DNA of 64,000 nucleotides from Pseudomonas kermanshahensis (lineage in GTDB: Bacteria; Pseudomonadota; Gammaproteobacteria; Pseudomonadales; Pseudomonadaceae): contig NZ_JABWRY020000001.1 of assembly GCF_014269205.2 (NCBI RefSeq), forward strand, positions 2,666,001 to 2,730,000. The letters run 5' to 3'. The position numbers and the translations under genes are program-made. Of the stretch, positions 43,130 to 52,555 are shown in pieces (position 1 is the first letter of the stretch; the number at the start of each line of letters is the position of its first letter). Under the pieces are notes generated by a model. That model was not told where the DNA came from. It ran no database searches and worked only from the letters and a program-made list of their open reading frames with translations.

Positions 43130-44167
43130 TTAGCGGGTCCTTGGGTCGAACACCTTGTACAGGGCATCGCTGATCAGGTTGAGGGCGACGAAGATCAGGC
43201 CGATCACCAGCACGCAGCCCATCACCGCGTTCATGTCACCGAGCATCAGGCTGCTGGTGAGGTATTGGCCAAAGCCCGGCCAGGCGAACACCGTCTCGAT
43301 CAGCACCGCGCCTTCGAGCAGCGAGCCGTAGGCCAGCGCCACCACGGTCAGCAGTTGCACGAGGATGTTGCGAAACGCATGGCCCCACACCACCTGGCGA
43401 CGCGACAGGCCCTTGACCCGCGCCGTGATGATGTATTCCTGCGACAACTGCTCGAGCATGAAGCTTCGCGTCATGCGGCTGATATAGGCCACCGAGTTCA
43501 AGCCCAGGATCAGCCCCGGCAAGATGATGTGGCGCAAGGCACTGCTGAACGCCTCCCAGTCACGCGCCAGGGCGGTGTCGATCAGCAGCAGGCCGGTCAC
43601 GTCCGGGACCATGCCGTCGTAGGCGAGGTCGATACGCCCTGCCCCGCCCGCCCAGCCGAGCCAGGCGTAGAACACCAGCAGGCCCATCATGCCCACCCAG
43701 AAAATCGGCGTGGAGTAACCGAACAACGTGATCACCCGAGCCACATGGTCGCCCAGCTTGCCCTGGTTGCTGGCGGCAACCACACCCAGCGGCAGGCCGA
43801 TGAGGATGCCGAACAGGATCGCCAGCGTGGCCAGCTCGATGGTCGCCGGGAACACCCGCTTGATGTCCTCCAGCACCGGGTGGCCGGTGAGCAGCGCATT
43901 GCCGAAATCACCGTGCAGCAAATCGTTGAGGTACAGCCCGAACTGGGTCCAGATCGGCTTGTCCAGGCCCATCGCCTGGTAGACCTGGTCATAGGTGGAG
44001 CTGTCGGCGTCCGGCCCGACCACGGCCAGCACCGGGTCCAGCGGCATCACCCGACCAATGAAGAATGTCAGCGCCAACAGGCCGAGCAAGGTCACCAGGA
44101 CCGTGCTGGCCCGTCGGGCAGTGGCAGACACGCGCGTGCCCAGCACAGAGGCAGTCGAAAGCAACAT
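43130..44167 (-). CDS. ABC transporter permease (DppB type)
   Basis: 345 aa with a membrane anchor at about 22-45 and five further segments. EAA-loop region YIITARVKGLSRRQVVWGHA (about 238-257). DppB N-terminal motif FFIGRVMPLDPV (about 36-47) is as in the family. Sits between the two binding-protein genes in the same direction. Confidence 0.9.
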   Translation of the reverse strand: MLLSTASVLGTRVSATARRASTVLVTLLGLLALTFFIGRVMPLDPVLAVVGPDADSSTYDQVYQAMGLDKPIWTQFGLYLNDLLHGDFGNALLTGHPVLEDIKRVFPATIELATLAILFGILIGLPLGVVAASNQGKLGDHVARVITLFGYSTPIFWVGMMGLLVFYAWLGWAGGAGRIDLAYDGMVPDVTGLLLIDTALARDWEAFSSALRHIILPGLILGLNSVAYISRMTRSFMLEQLSQEYIITARVKGLSRRQVVWGHAFRNILVQLLTVVALAYGSLLEGAVLIETVFAWPGFGQYLTSSLMLGDMNAVMGCVLVIGLIFVALNLISDALYKVFDPRTR

Positions 44168-44233
44168 AACAGGCTCCTGAAAAAGCGTTCAGCAAACACC
44201 GAGGCGTAAGGGGCGCGGGCGCCCCCGTCCCGC

Positions 44234-45844
44234 TCATCGCGACTTGTAGACGTCTTTGTAACGGGTGGTGGCCGCGCTGTGGGCCTGATAGTTCTGCACG
44301 TCGTGGTACAGCACCACGGTGTCGGTCATCTGCGACACCGGCAGAATCGCGCCCACTTGGGCGTCCAGGGACGTCTGGATCTGCTGGTACTGGGCCAACT
44401 GGCGCGCCTTGTCCGGTTCGACTTCGGCCTGTTCGATGAGGGTGTTCAACTCAGGGCTGTAGAACGACGTGCGCCAGCCCTGGAAGTTGCTCAGCTTGGC
44501 TTCATCACGGTTGTCCGGGTTGTACACCAGGGTGCGCAAGCTGGAATGCGGGTGCCGCTCGGCACCGCCGCCGCCGCGGCCTACCAGGATGTCGAAACTG
44601 CGTTCGCGCATGGCGCCGTAGATCTGGTTGCCGGTGCCGGTGACGATGGTGGCCTGGATGCCGGCCTGGGCCAGGGTGGCCTGCAGGCTGGAGGCAATGT
44701 TGATGAACGGGGGTTCGGTGAGCACGCGGATGGTGGTCTTGAAACCATTGGGGTAACCGGCTTCTGCCAGCAGTTTTTTTGCTTCGGCCACGTTCAGGCT
44801 ATAGCCGGGATCGTCCAGGCGTGCCGGCAGGCCCAGCGGCAGCGGGCGCTGATTGAGCTGGCCGTAATGCGGCATGACGGTCTGGTTGATGCCCTGATAG
44901 TCGATCAGCGAACGCACGGCCTTGCGCACGCGGGCGTCGTCGTAGGGTTTTTGTTTGACGCTCAGCGCCACGTAGTAGAGCGTGCCGCGCTGCACGGTCT
45001 CGGTGCGCACCTTGTCGGACTTCTCCAGCGCTTCGATGTCCGGGGCGGACATGCCCTTGGCCAGGTCCAGGTCGCCGCGCTCCACCATCAGCCGCAGCGA
45101 CTGCGATTCGGTCATGTTGCGCATGACGATGCGCTTGAGCTTGGCCGGGCCACCCCAATAGCCGTCGAAACGGCTCATCAGGATCACGTCGTTGGCACGC
45201 CAGTCATTAAGAATGAACGGGCCGCTGCCAGCGGCATGGGTGGTCAGCCAGGCGGCGCCCATGTCGTCGCCCTTCTGGTGTTGCTGGACGACCTTGCGGT
45301 CGAGGATGAACGCGCTGGGCGAGGTCGCCAGGGTATTCAGCACCAACAGCGGGTCGGTCGGCCGCGGCAGCTCGAGGACAAAGGTGTGTTCATCGCTGGC
45401 GCGCATGTACTGGGCGACGTTGCCCGCCGTGAAGCCGTAGGCCTTCCATGTCGAGGCCAGGGCCAAGTTGAGCTTGAGGATGCGCTGCAGCGACCAGGCG
45501 ACGTCCTCGGCACTGAACGCGTTGCCGGACTGGAACTTCACGCCTTCGCGCAACTTGAAGGTGAGGGTCTTGCGGTCATCGCTGACCTGCCAGCTTTGCG
45601 CCAGCGCCGGCACCAGCTGGTCCGGTTGCTGCGCATCCTGCACCAGCAGCATGTCGTACAGGTTGGCGTTGACCTCGGAAACGTCCAGCCCGGTGGCACC
45701 GGCTGGGTCGAGGGACAACAGGTTGATCATGCTCATGCCGACGATCAACTGGTCGGCCGGCGTCTTGGCGAAAGCAGCAGGTACCGAGGTCATTGCCAGC
45801 GATGCAGCAAGGACCCCTGCCCAGAATGTGGGGAGAACGCTCAT
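44234..45844 (-). CDS. ABC transporter substrate-binding protein, SBP family 5 (second copy)
   Basis: 536 aa from ATG 45844 (AAGGCAATCTCAC before it). Signal peptide ends SVPAAFA; the mature start KTPADQLIVGMSMINLLSLD nearly repeats that of the other copy. Shared blocks include AEDVAWSLQRILKLN and VTGTGNQIYGAMR. The duplication probably widened the range of captured oligomers. It follows the enolase-superfamily gene by 69 bases. Confidence 0.9.
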   Translation of the reverse strand: MSVLPTFWAGVLAASLAMTSVPAAFAKTPADQLIVGMSMINLLSLDPAGATGLDVSEVNANLYDMLLVQDAQQPDQLVPALAQSWQVSDDRKTLTFKLREGVKFQSGNAFSAEDVAWSLQRILKLNLALASTWKAYGFTAGNVAQYMRASDEHTFVLELPRPTDPLLVLNTLATSPSAFILDRKVVQQHQKGDDMGAAWLTTHAAGSGPFILNDWRANDVILMSRFDGYWGGPAKLKRIVMRNMTESQSLRLMVERGDLDLAKGMSAPDIEALEKSDKVRTETVQRGTLYYVALSVKQKPYDDARVRKAVRSLIDYQGINQTVMPHYGQLNQRPLPLGLPARLDDPGYSLNVAEAKKLLAEAGYPNGFKTTIRVLTEPPFINIASSLQATLAQAGIQATIVTGTGNQIYGAMRERSFDILVGRGGGGAERHPHSSLRTLVYNPDNRDEAKLSNFQGWRTSFYSPELNTLIEQAEVEPDKARQLAQYQQIQTSLDAQVGAILPVSQMTDTVVLYHDVQNYQAHSAATTRYKDVYKSR

Positions 45845-45913
45845 GTGAGATTGCCTTTTTATAGTTATTGGACTCTCGGGCGGCACGCGAGGGCGCGTGC
45901 CGCCATGCACGAA

Positions 45914-47068
45914 TCAGAAGCGTTGCAGTGTGTGGGTCTCGACGTAGTCGAAATCGATCTCTTCACCCAGGCCCGGCAGGTCCGACAGGTGCACGAAGCC
46001 GTCCTTGTCCATCGGGTCGACCAGGCGCTTGAGGTAGGCCGGTACTTCGTCGTAGTCGAGGAACGGGTGCAGCAGGCCGCGCTCGTACCAGGTGCAGTTC
46101 TTGATCGCCCCGACCACGGCCAGGTTGGCTGCGCCGTTGCCGTGGATCTCGCAATCCATGCCAAATGACTCGGCCATGTGCGCCACCTTCAGGCATGGGG
46201 CGATGCCACCGACCCCGGCAACCCCGGCACGCAGGATGTCACACACATCGTTCTTGACCCAACTGGCCCGGCTCAGGTGCTTGCCACCCAGGCTTTCCGG
46301 GCCCAGTACCGGGATGTCCAACTGGCTGGACAGCCAGGCATAGGATTCGGCGGAGTCTTCCATCATCGGCTCTTCGAACCAGGCGAAGTCGAGCTTTTCC
46401 AGGGCACGGCCGATGATCAGGGCGTCGGTGCGGCTGTACCAGTGGTAGCCGTCGATCATCAGGGCGATGTCCGGGCCGACTGCCTCGCGCACCGCGGCGC
46501 AGGCCTTGATATCCATGCTCACGCTGGGCGCGAACGACACAGGCGGCATCCAGGTGTGCAGCTTGATCGCTTTATAGCCGCGCTTGACCAGGGTTTCGGC
46601 AAAGCGCCCGTATTCCTCAGGGGTCGACAGGCCACCTTCAAGCTCATCGCCACACATGGTAGAGCCATACGCAGGCACTTTGTCGCGGTAGCCACCAATC
46701 AACTTGTGCACCGGCACATTGAGCTTGCGCCCGGCCCAGTCCCACAAGGCCTGCTCGACCAACGCCAGGGCGCGATCGGTCAACTGGCTGGCACTGCCGC
46801 GCTGCCAGTGGGCGAGGTCGTGCCAGATCTTCTCGCGGTCGAAGGCGTTTGCGCCGACCAGCACTTTGCGCACGAAACCATCGAGCACGTAGGGGCGGAT
46901 CAGTTCAGGGGCACCCAGTGCATAGCCTTCGTTACCGCATTCGGTGGTGATGCGCAGCAGCGCCATCTTGGCCTGGGTTACGTCACCGGGGTGGGCATGG
47001 CCGGCGCTGTCGACAGCGCGGCGCGTGGGGTAGGAAAAAACCTGGACGTTTACAGCAGTGATGATCAT
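45914..47068 (-). CDS. Enolase-superfamily sugar-acid enzyme (MR/MLE type)
   Basis: 384 aa. Barrel acid/base and metal sites can be traced: K169-L-H171 (IKLHTW), D206 (LMIDGYHWY), E232 (WFEEP), E258 (GPESLGG) and H309 (CEIHGNG). These fit the mandelate-racemase subgroup acting on aldarates. The context with uronate dehydrogenase suggests galactaro-1,4-lactone cycloisomerase or aldarate dehydratase; I cannot decide from sequence. First gene of the long minus-strand operon; divergent from the kdgM-type porin. Confidence 0.85.
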   Translation of the reverse strand: MIITAVNVQVFSYPTRRAVDSAGHAHPGDVTQAKMALLRITTECGNEGYALGAPELIRPYVLDGFVRKVLVGANAFDREKIWHDLAHWQRGSASQLTDRALALVEQALWDWAGRKLNVPVHKLIGGYRDKVPAYGSTMCGDELEGGLSTPEEYGRFAETLVKRGYKAIKLHTWMPPVSFAPSVSMDIKACAAVREAVGPDIALMIDGYHWYSRTDALIIGRALEKLDFAWFEEPMMEDSAESYAWLSSQLDIPVLGPESLGGKHLSRASWVKNDVCDILRAGVAGVGGIAPCLKVAHMAESFGMDCEIHGNGAANLAVVGAIKNCTWYERGLLHPFLDYDEVPAYLKRLVDPMDKDGFVHLSDLPGLGEEIDFDYVETHTLQRF

Positions 47069-47133
47069 GGACGTCTGAGCCTTCTTATTGGATTTGTGGC
47101 GGGTGAGTCACGCTCTGGAGGTCATCCTACGTC

Positions 47134-47329
47134 ATCATACAACTTTTGAAAAGCACCCCTTAAAAACTTTAAAAAATGGCTTTGCCTTCTGATTTTTTAC
47201 CTCTTTTGGGATACCGATCGCATTCCTATGGTTGCACTAAAGCCTCTATATCAGGCATTTCAAAGGCGATCCGAGAGGGTCGTCCGACAACCACTGAAGA
47301 AATCGTAGACAACCGAAATGTTGTACGAT
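47134..47329. promoter_or_regulatory. Divergent control region of MLE and porin operons
   Basis: Within 47069-47429 (about 360 bases without a gene) an ATCrTACAAC motif recurs: ATCATACAAC at 47134-47143, ATCGTAGACAAC at 47302-47313 and the reverse GTTGTACGAT at 47320-47329, the last two forming an inverted repeat around CGAAAT. The TGTAC core fits FadR/GntR-type operators. Candidate binding site of one of the two GntR regulators. Confidence 0.5.
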
Positions 47330-47429
47330 AACTTTGCCGCATCTGATCGCGGCGCCCTGCCCCTTACCGCATCCGATCGTGACCACCCGCTTCAAAACGA
47401 CCTCAACAAAAACAAGAAAAGAAGATCGA

Positions 47430-48155
47430 ATGAACACCACACTCCGCAATCTCATTGCTGTCAGTACACTCGGCCTGTCGTTTTATGCCTGCGCAGACTC
47501 GGCCAGCATCAACTACCGCCACGGCTACACCGAAGACGACAGCATCCATTCCGACCGGATCAAGCTGAACTACCGGATGGACACTGGCCTGGGCTTCGCC
47601 GCCGAGATCAAGTACAAGACCGCCGGCGACCGCGAGGACGTGGCGTACGACAACATGGTCAACAACGGCCATGAGTTCACCGTGGACTACAACTACAAGC
47701 TGAGTCCCAAGTCGACCCTCACCCCCGCGTTCCAGATGGACAGCTCCAAGGACGCCACCACCTACAAGTTCGGCTTGAAGTACAACTACAAGATCAGCGA
47801 CACCTGGTACGTCGCCACCCGTGTGCGGCACGACGCGCGCAACCTCGACCGCGACCAGATCGACCACTCCAAGGCAGACCGCGCCAAGGACAACCAGAAC
47901 ACCACTCGGCTCGAAGGCTGGCTCGGCTACACCCCGAAAGGGCCGTGGGCCTTCGAGTACCAGTACATTTATTTCGACACCGACTACATCCGCTACGACA
48001 ACAAGAAGAGCGACTACGAGCAAAACCTGATCGTCAAGTACAAGCTCAACAAGCAATGGGCGCCGTTCATGGAAGTGGGTGACATCAAGGTCAACGCCTA
48101 CACCGACGACCGCCAGGCCCGCTGGCGCCTGGGCATCCAGTACAACTTCATGTAA
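47430..48155 (+). CDS. kdgM: KdgM-type oligogalacturonate porin
   Basis: 241 aa, ATG 47430 with AAGAAAAGAAG upstream. Signal peptide about 1-22 (LSFYACA), then a 12-strand-like barrel with alternating aromatic and polar residues (TYKFGLKYNYKISDTWYVAT) and the characteristic C-terminus RWRLGIQYNFM ending in aromatic-plus-M. This family conducts oligogalacturonides across the outer membrane. Gene 84 bases upstream of udh and co-directional. Confidence 0.9.
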   Translation: MNTTLRNLIAVSTLGLSFYACADSASINYRHGYTEDDSIHSDRIKLNYRMDTGLGFAAEIKYKTAGDREDVAYDNMVNNGHEFTVDYNYKLSPKSTLTPAFQMDSSKDATTYKFGLKYNYKISDTWYVATRVRHDARNLDRDQIDHSKADRAKDNQNTTRLEGWLGYTPKGPWAFEYQYIYFDTDYIRYDNKKSDYEQNLIVKYKLNKQWAPFMEVGDIKVNAYTDDRQARWRLGIQYNFM

Positions 48156-48239
48156 TGCCGCGCTGCCGGGTGCCTGCCAGGTGGCCCGGCGTTGTCGCCC
48201 AACTACCCCCCAACCACCCCTCACGCCAAGGCGCTCGCC

Positions 48240-49070
48240 ATGACCACACCCTCCTCGCCCACCCAGGGCAAACCGTTCAACCGCCTGCTGCTGACCGGCG
48301 CCGCCGGCGGGCTCGGGCAGATCCTGCGCGAAGCCCTGCAGGCGCACGCCAACGTCGTACGGGCTTCCGATATCAGTGCGATGGCGCCCGCAGCGGGCGC
48401 CCATGAAGAAGTGATCAGTTGCAACCTTGCGGACAAGGCCGGTGTACTGGCGCTTGCCCAAGGCGTGGATGCCATCGTCCACTTGGGTGGGATTTCCACG
48501 GAGCGTGCGTTCGAAGAGATTCTCGACGCCAATATCCGCGGCACTTTTCATATCTATGAAGCGGCACGTAAGCACGGGATCCCACGGGTGGTGTTCGCCA
48601 GCTCCAACCACGTCACCGGGTTTTATCCGCAAGACGAGCAGGTGGATGCGCAGTCTGTGCGTCGCCCAGACTGCTATTACGGGTTGTCGAAATCGTATGG
48701 CGAAGACCTCGCCACCTTCTATTTCCACCGTTACGGCATCGAGACCGTGAGCCTGCGCATCGGCTCGTCATTCCCAGAACCGCGCAACATGCGCATGCTC
48801 TCGACCTGGCTGAGCTATGCAGACCTTTCGCACCTGGTAGAACGGGCCTTGCTCGCTGAAAACGTTGGCCACACCGTGGTGTATGGCGTGTCGGCCAACC
48901 GCGAGCTGTGGTGGGACAACCGCTACGCGGCGCACCTGGGCTTCAATCCGCAGGACAGCTCGGAGCGCTTTCGCGAAAAACTCGAGCAACAGCCAAAACC
49001 TGCCACTGACGATGCCAGCGCGCACCTGCAAGGTGGCGCCTTCACCGTCGCCGGCCCATTCGGCGACTGA
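48240..49070 (+). CDS. udh: Uronate dehydrogenase
   Basis: 276 aa SDR enzyme, ATG 48240. NAD-binding TGAAGGLGQ (about 19-27), SSNHVTGFYPQDE (about 121-133) and YGLSKSYGED (about 147-156, catalytic tyrosine and lysine). Strong similarity to the characterised Pseudomonas Udh that oxidises D-galacturonate or D-glucuronate to the aldarolactone. The N-terminal 13 residues are an extension. It links the porin/ABC uptake with the aldarate genes. Confidence 0.95.
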   Translation: MTTPSSPTQGKPFNRLLLTGAAGGLGQILREALQAHANVVRASDISAMAPAAGAHEEVISCNLADKAGVLALAQGVDAIVHLGGISTERAFEEILDANIRGTFHIYEAARKHGIPRVVFASSNHVTGFYPQDEQVDAQSVRRPDCYYGLSKSYGEDLATFYFHRYGIETVSLRIGSSFPEPRNMRMLSTWLSYADLSHLVERALLAENVGHTVVYGVSANRELWWDNRYAAHLGFNPQDSSERFREKLEQQPKPATDDASAHLQGGAFTVAGPFGD

Positions 49071-49100
49071 CCCCGCGCTCTGCCACCCTTTAAAGCCCCT

Positions 49101-49117
49101 TGCACCCGAGCGGTGCA
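49101..49117. terminator. Hairpin between udh and LysR gene
   Basis: TGCACC and GGTGCA pair around CGAGC, inside a GCCCC...GGGC outer arm, in the 53 bases between convergent genes. No T-run, so strength is uncertain. Confidence 0.5.
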
Positions 49118-49123
49118 GCGGGC

Positions 49124-50041
49124 TCATGCCATCAGAATGCTCACCAGCATCTGCGCAGGCCGGCTCAACTCCACGCCCTTGCGCGTGACCACTTCGTACG
49201 GCTCGCTGCGCGACTTCAGCTGCAGCGGCAGGCGCACCAGCATGCCATGGTCCAGTGCGACCTTGGCCACATCCCACGGCATCACAGCGAGCAAGCCCGG
49301 GTCCTGCAGCAGCATCGACAACGTGGTGAAGGTCGAGGACGTTTCAATCGGGTATTGCGGAAAGCTCAGGCCCGCTTCGCGGAATTCGCGCTCCAACGTC
49401 AAGCGCATGGGCATGTTGACTGGGAATACCACCCAGCGTGAACTGGCCAACTGCGCAAGGTTCAAGGTCTCGCTGCCGGCCAGGGCGTGTGCAGGGTTGG
49501 CCACCAGCACCAATTGCTCCTGGTGTTTCGGCACGCTGTCGTAGGCGGCGGGCCGCGGGCTGACACTGGTCCGGCAGATCACCACGTCCAGGCGGCCCTG
49601 GTCGAGCAGGTTGAGCAGGCGGTCGCTGGTGTCCTCAACTACCGACACCGACAGGTCTGGCTGGCTTTCACGCAGGCGCGCCAACCCCTCCACCAATATC
49701 GGCACCGCCCCCATGATCGTGCCGACCGACAAACGCCCCCCATGGCCCTGCAGAATACCCAGCATCTCTTCACGCAGGTGTGCCAGGTCGTTACTGATCA
49801 GGCGCGCGTAGCGCAGCACGCAACGGCCCAGGTCATTGGCCTCGAGGCCCTTGCTGGTGCGCTCGAACAGCACCGCGCCCAGGGTCGATTCAATCTCGTT
49901 GAGGGCTTTTGTCGCCCCCGGTTGGGTGATCGACATGGCCTCGGCCGCTTTATGAATCGAGCCCAGCTCATCCAGGCTGATCAATAACCGCAACTGGCGC
50001 AGGCGAAGGCGCGAGGCCATGGAACTCAGGGGTGGCAGCAT
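49124..50041 (-). CDS. LysR-family regulator (GbpR-like)
   Basis: 305 aa. Helix-turn-helix at about 12-70 (LISLDELGSIHKAAEAMSIT, ALNEIESTLGAVLFERTS), effector domain about 95-295. It is divergent from the AraD1/MFS/garD operon, the usual position for its activator. The ligand is probably an aldarate or a breakdown product. The ATG at 50041 is used; 50020 is an alternative. Confidence 0.9.
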   Translation of the reverse strand: MLPPLSSMASRLRLRQLRLLISLDELGSIHKAAEAMSITQPGATKALNEIESTLGAVLFERTSKGLEANDLGRCVLRYARLISNDLAHLREEMLGILQGHGGRLSVGTIMGAVPILVEGLARLRESQPDLSVSVVEDTSDRLLNLLDQGRLDVVICRTSVSPRPAAYDSVPKHQEQLVLVANPAHALAGSETLNLAQLASSRWVVFPVNMPMRLTLEREFREAGLSFPQYPIETSSTFTTLSMLLQDPGLLAVMPWDVAKVALDHGMLVRLPLQLKSRSEPYEVVTRKGVELSRPAQMLVSILMA

Positions 50042-50148
50042 AGGGGATCACTTAAAGTTATCACGGGGTCAGCAGGTCTCATTAGGCAGCAACAGCGGGG
50101 AAAATTAAAGTGACCTGCATCTTCAACAAGAACAACACAGGAACCCGC

Positions 50149-51147
50149 ATGCGCCTGATCCAATTTGAAACCGGACCCGGCCAACGCCACGTCGGCGTGG
50201 TCGAAGGCGACCTGATCCAGGTCGTGCGTGATACCCACTCCATGCGTGAGCTGGCCTTGGCCGCGATCCGCAACCACACCAGCCTGGCCGCAGAAGTGCT
50301 CGAACGCGGCCTGGACAGCACGCAACACTGTTACAGCCAGGCCCTGAGCGACTGCCGCGTACTGCCCCCGCTGGACCACGAAGACCCAGCCCATTGCCTG
50401 ATCAGCGGCACCGGCCTGACCCACCTGGGCAGTGCTGCCACCCGCGACAAGATGCACCAGCAAAAAATCGACGATGCGGCGGCGTTGACCGACACCGCGC
50501 GGATCTTCCAGTGGGGCATCGAAGGGGGCCGCCCTGCACCGGGCACCGCGGGCGTACAACCGGAGTGGTTCTACAAGGGCGACGGCTCCATTGTGGTCCG
50601 CCCTGGCCAGGCCTTGCAGCGCCCGGCCTTTGCTGAAGATGCCGGTGAAGAGCCCGAGCTGGCCGGCCTGTATGTGATCGGCGATGATGGCCAGCCCTAC
50701 CGCCTGGGTTTTGCCATCGGTAACGAGTTTTCCGACCATGTGATGGAACGGCGCAACTACCTGTACCTGGCTCACTCCAAATTGCGCAGTTGCGCCTTTG
50801 GCCCTGAACTGCGGGTCGGTGAGCTGCCCCGCCACCTCGATGGCATCAGCCGGATTCGTCGCGGCAACCAGGTGATCTGGGAAAAGGCCTTCCTCAGCGG
50901 TGAGGACAACATGTGCCACTCGCTGGACAACCTGGAGTATCACCACTTCAAGTACGCCCAGTTCCTGCGCCCAGGCGATGTGCACGTGCACTTCTTCGGC
51001 ACGGCGACCTTGTCGTTCGCCGACCAGATCAAGCCCGCCGAGGGCGATGTGTTCGAGATCAGCCTGCCTGATTTCGGCGCCCCCCTGTGCAATGGCATTG
51101 CCGGGACGCCTTCGGCCATCTCACCTGGCGAGGTGAAGACGCTCTGA
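50149..51147 (+). CDS. AraD1/GguC-family protein (FAH-superfamily fold)
   Basis: 332 aa, ATG 50149 with AGGA upstream (the GTG at 50110 is poorer). Starts MRLIQFETGPGQRHVGVVEG, with GTGLTHLGSAATRDKMHQQK (about 98-117) and IGNEFSDHVMERRNYLYLAH (about 196-215), patterns of GguC/AraD1 proteins, plus late VHVHFFGTATLSF. FAH-superfamily enzymes catalyse C-C cleavage, hydration or decarboxylation of 2-oxo acids. AraD1 in Herbaspirillum is described as dehydratase of L-2-keto-3-deoxyarabonate. It is first in the operon with MFS, garD and dehydrogenase. Confidence 0.85.
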   Translation: MRLIQFETGPGQRHVGVVEGDLIQVVRDTHSMRELALAAIRNHTSLAAEVLERGLDSTQHCYSQALSDCRVLPPLDHEDPAHCLISGTGLTHLGSAATRDKMHQQKIDDAAALTDTARIFQWGIEGGRPAPGTAGVQPEWFYKGDGSIVVRPGQALQRPAFAEDAGEEPELAGLYVIGDDGQPYRLGFAIGNEFSDHVMERRNYLYLAHSKLRSCAFGPELRVGELPRHLDGISRIRRGNQVIWEKAFLSGEDNMCHSLDNLEYHHFKYAQFLRPGDVHVHFFGTATLSFADQIKPAEGDVFEISLPDFGAPLCNGIAGTPSAISPGEVKTL

Positions 51148-51152
51148 ACCGA

Positions 51153-51176
51153 CGGCGGCGCAGGGCCGCGCCGCCG
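51153..51176 (+). terminator. GC-rich hairpin between AraD1-family gene and MFS gene
   Basis: CGGCGGCGC and GCGCCGCCG pair perfectly around AGGGCC in a 58-base gap. Lacks a T-run; it may stabilise the upstream message or partly reduce read-through. Confidence 0.5.
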
Positions 51177-51205
51177 CGGCATTTCATAACAATCACAACA
51201 GTGAG

Positions 51206-52528
51206 ATGAGCATGAAACACACCCCTTACCCGGCGGCCACAGCCGCCACGGCCAGCACAGACACCGCCAAGCCGACCACCGTGCGCTGGCGGATCTTCCT
51301 GATCCTGCTGTTGCTGGCAGCGATCAACTACATCGATCGGGCGTCGCTGTCGGTGGCCCTGCCCTTGATTTCTGCCGAGTTCGAACTCACCCCAGCACTT
51401 GAAGGGTTGATCCTCAGCGCGTTCTTCTGGTCCTACGCCCTGATGCAGATCCCGGCCGGTGTGCTGCTCGACCGCTTCCAGGTGCGCAACATCATTGGTG
51501 TCGCCACCATCGGCTGGGGCGCCTTCCAGGCGCTGGGCGGCTTTGCCCACAACTGGATTACCCTGCTGGTCACCCGCATTGGCCTGGGCGTGGCCGAGTC
51601 GCCGATCATGCCGGCGGGCGCCAAACTCAACGGCGCTTGGTTGACCCCCAACGAACGTGGCCGCGGCGCCACCCTGGTCGACGGCGGCGCGCCGCTGGGC
51701 ACAGCGTTTGGCGCGATCATCATCGCCGGGCTGATCACCTGGTTCGACTCCTGGCGCATCGCCTTCATCATCGCCGGTGTCGGCACCGTGGCGGCAGGCA
51801 TCTGGGCCTGGTGGTACATCCGCAACCACCCCAGCGAACACCCGCAGGTCAACGCCGCCGAGCTGGCCTACATCACCCAAGCCAACGACGCCGCGACCCA
51901 GGCCAACGGCAACCGCAAGGCGGTACTCAAAGAGCTGCTGAAAAGCCGCTCGGTGCTGTGCATGTTCGCCGGCTACGCCTGCTACAACAGCGTGTTCTAT
52001 GGCCTGCTGACCTGGATGCCAAGCTACCTGCACCAAGCCCACAACCTGGACATCAAGGCCATGGGTGGCGCGACCTTCCTGATCTTCATGTGCGGTTTTG
52101 TCGGCGAGCTGGTGGGCGGCTGGATCTCGGACAAGTGGAAAGCCAATGGCGGCCAGCCGAACACGGTCATGCGCAGCATGTTCGCAGGCTCCGCTGCCGT
52201 CGCCGCGCTGTGCATCCTGCTGGTGGCCTACACCCCCGATGCTGCACGGGTGATCGCCCTGCTGTGCGTGGCGCTGTTCTTCATCCGCTGGTGCGGCATG
52301 TACTGGTGCCTGCCGGCCATTCTCGGCGGTAAATCCAAAGCCGGCGTTCTGGGCGGCAGCATGAACTTCTGCGGCAACATGGTCGGCGTGCTGGTACCGA
52401 TCCTGATCGGCCTGATCGTGCAGTTCACCGGTTCGTACTTCTTGGCCCTGATCTTCTTCGTGGTCATGGCCTTCGGCCTGATGCTGTTCTCTGGCCTGAT
52501 CGACTATCGCGAGCGCGGGCTGGCCTGA
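51206..52528 (+). CDS. MFS transporter, GudP/GarP-like (aldarate:proton)
   Basis: 440 aa with 12 membrane segments. Anion:cation symporter hallmarks: NYIDRASLSVALPLI (about 46-60), the loop LLDRFQVRNIIGV (about 90-102) and WLTPNERGRGATLVDGGAPLG (about 146-166, in part: LTPNERGRGA). Likely imports galactarate or glucarate. The ATG at 51206 (or ATG 51212). Located directly before garD. Confidence 0.9.
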   Translation: MSMKHTPYPAATAATASTDTAKPTTVRWRIFLILLLLAAINYIDRASLSVALPLISAEFELTPALEGLILSAFFWSYALMQIPAGVLLDRFQVRNIIGVATIGWGAFQALGGFAHNWITLLVTRIGLGVAESPIMPAGAKLNGAWLTPNERGRGATLVDGGAPLGTAFGAIIIAGLITWFDSWRIAFIIAGVGTVAAGIWAWWYIRNHPSEHPQVNAAELAYITQANDAATQANGNRKAVLKELLKSRSVLCMFAGYACYNSVFYGLLTWMPSYLHQAHNLDIKAMGGATFLIFMCGFVGELVGGWISDKWKANGGQPNTVMRSMFAGSAAVAALCILLVAYTPDAARVIALLCVALFFIRWCGMYWCLPAILGGKSKAGVLGGSMNFCGNMVGVLVPILIGLIVQFTGSYFLALIFFVVMAFGLMLFSGLIDYRERGLA

Positions 52529-52555
52529 GCCACGCGCCCTATTGAGGTAACTGTC

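Noticed and set aside
42590..46168. Long plus-strand open frames opposite the ABC and MLE genes
   Set aside because: Same codon-bias effect; translations are rich in H, Q, G and V with no recognisable domain, while the minus-strand genes are well-supported family members.
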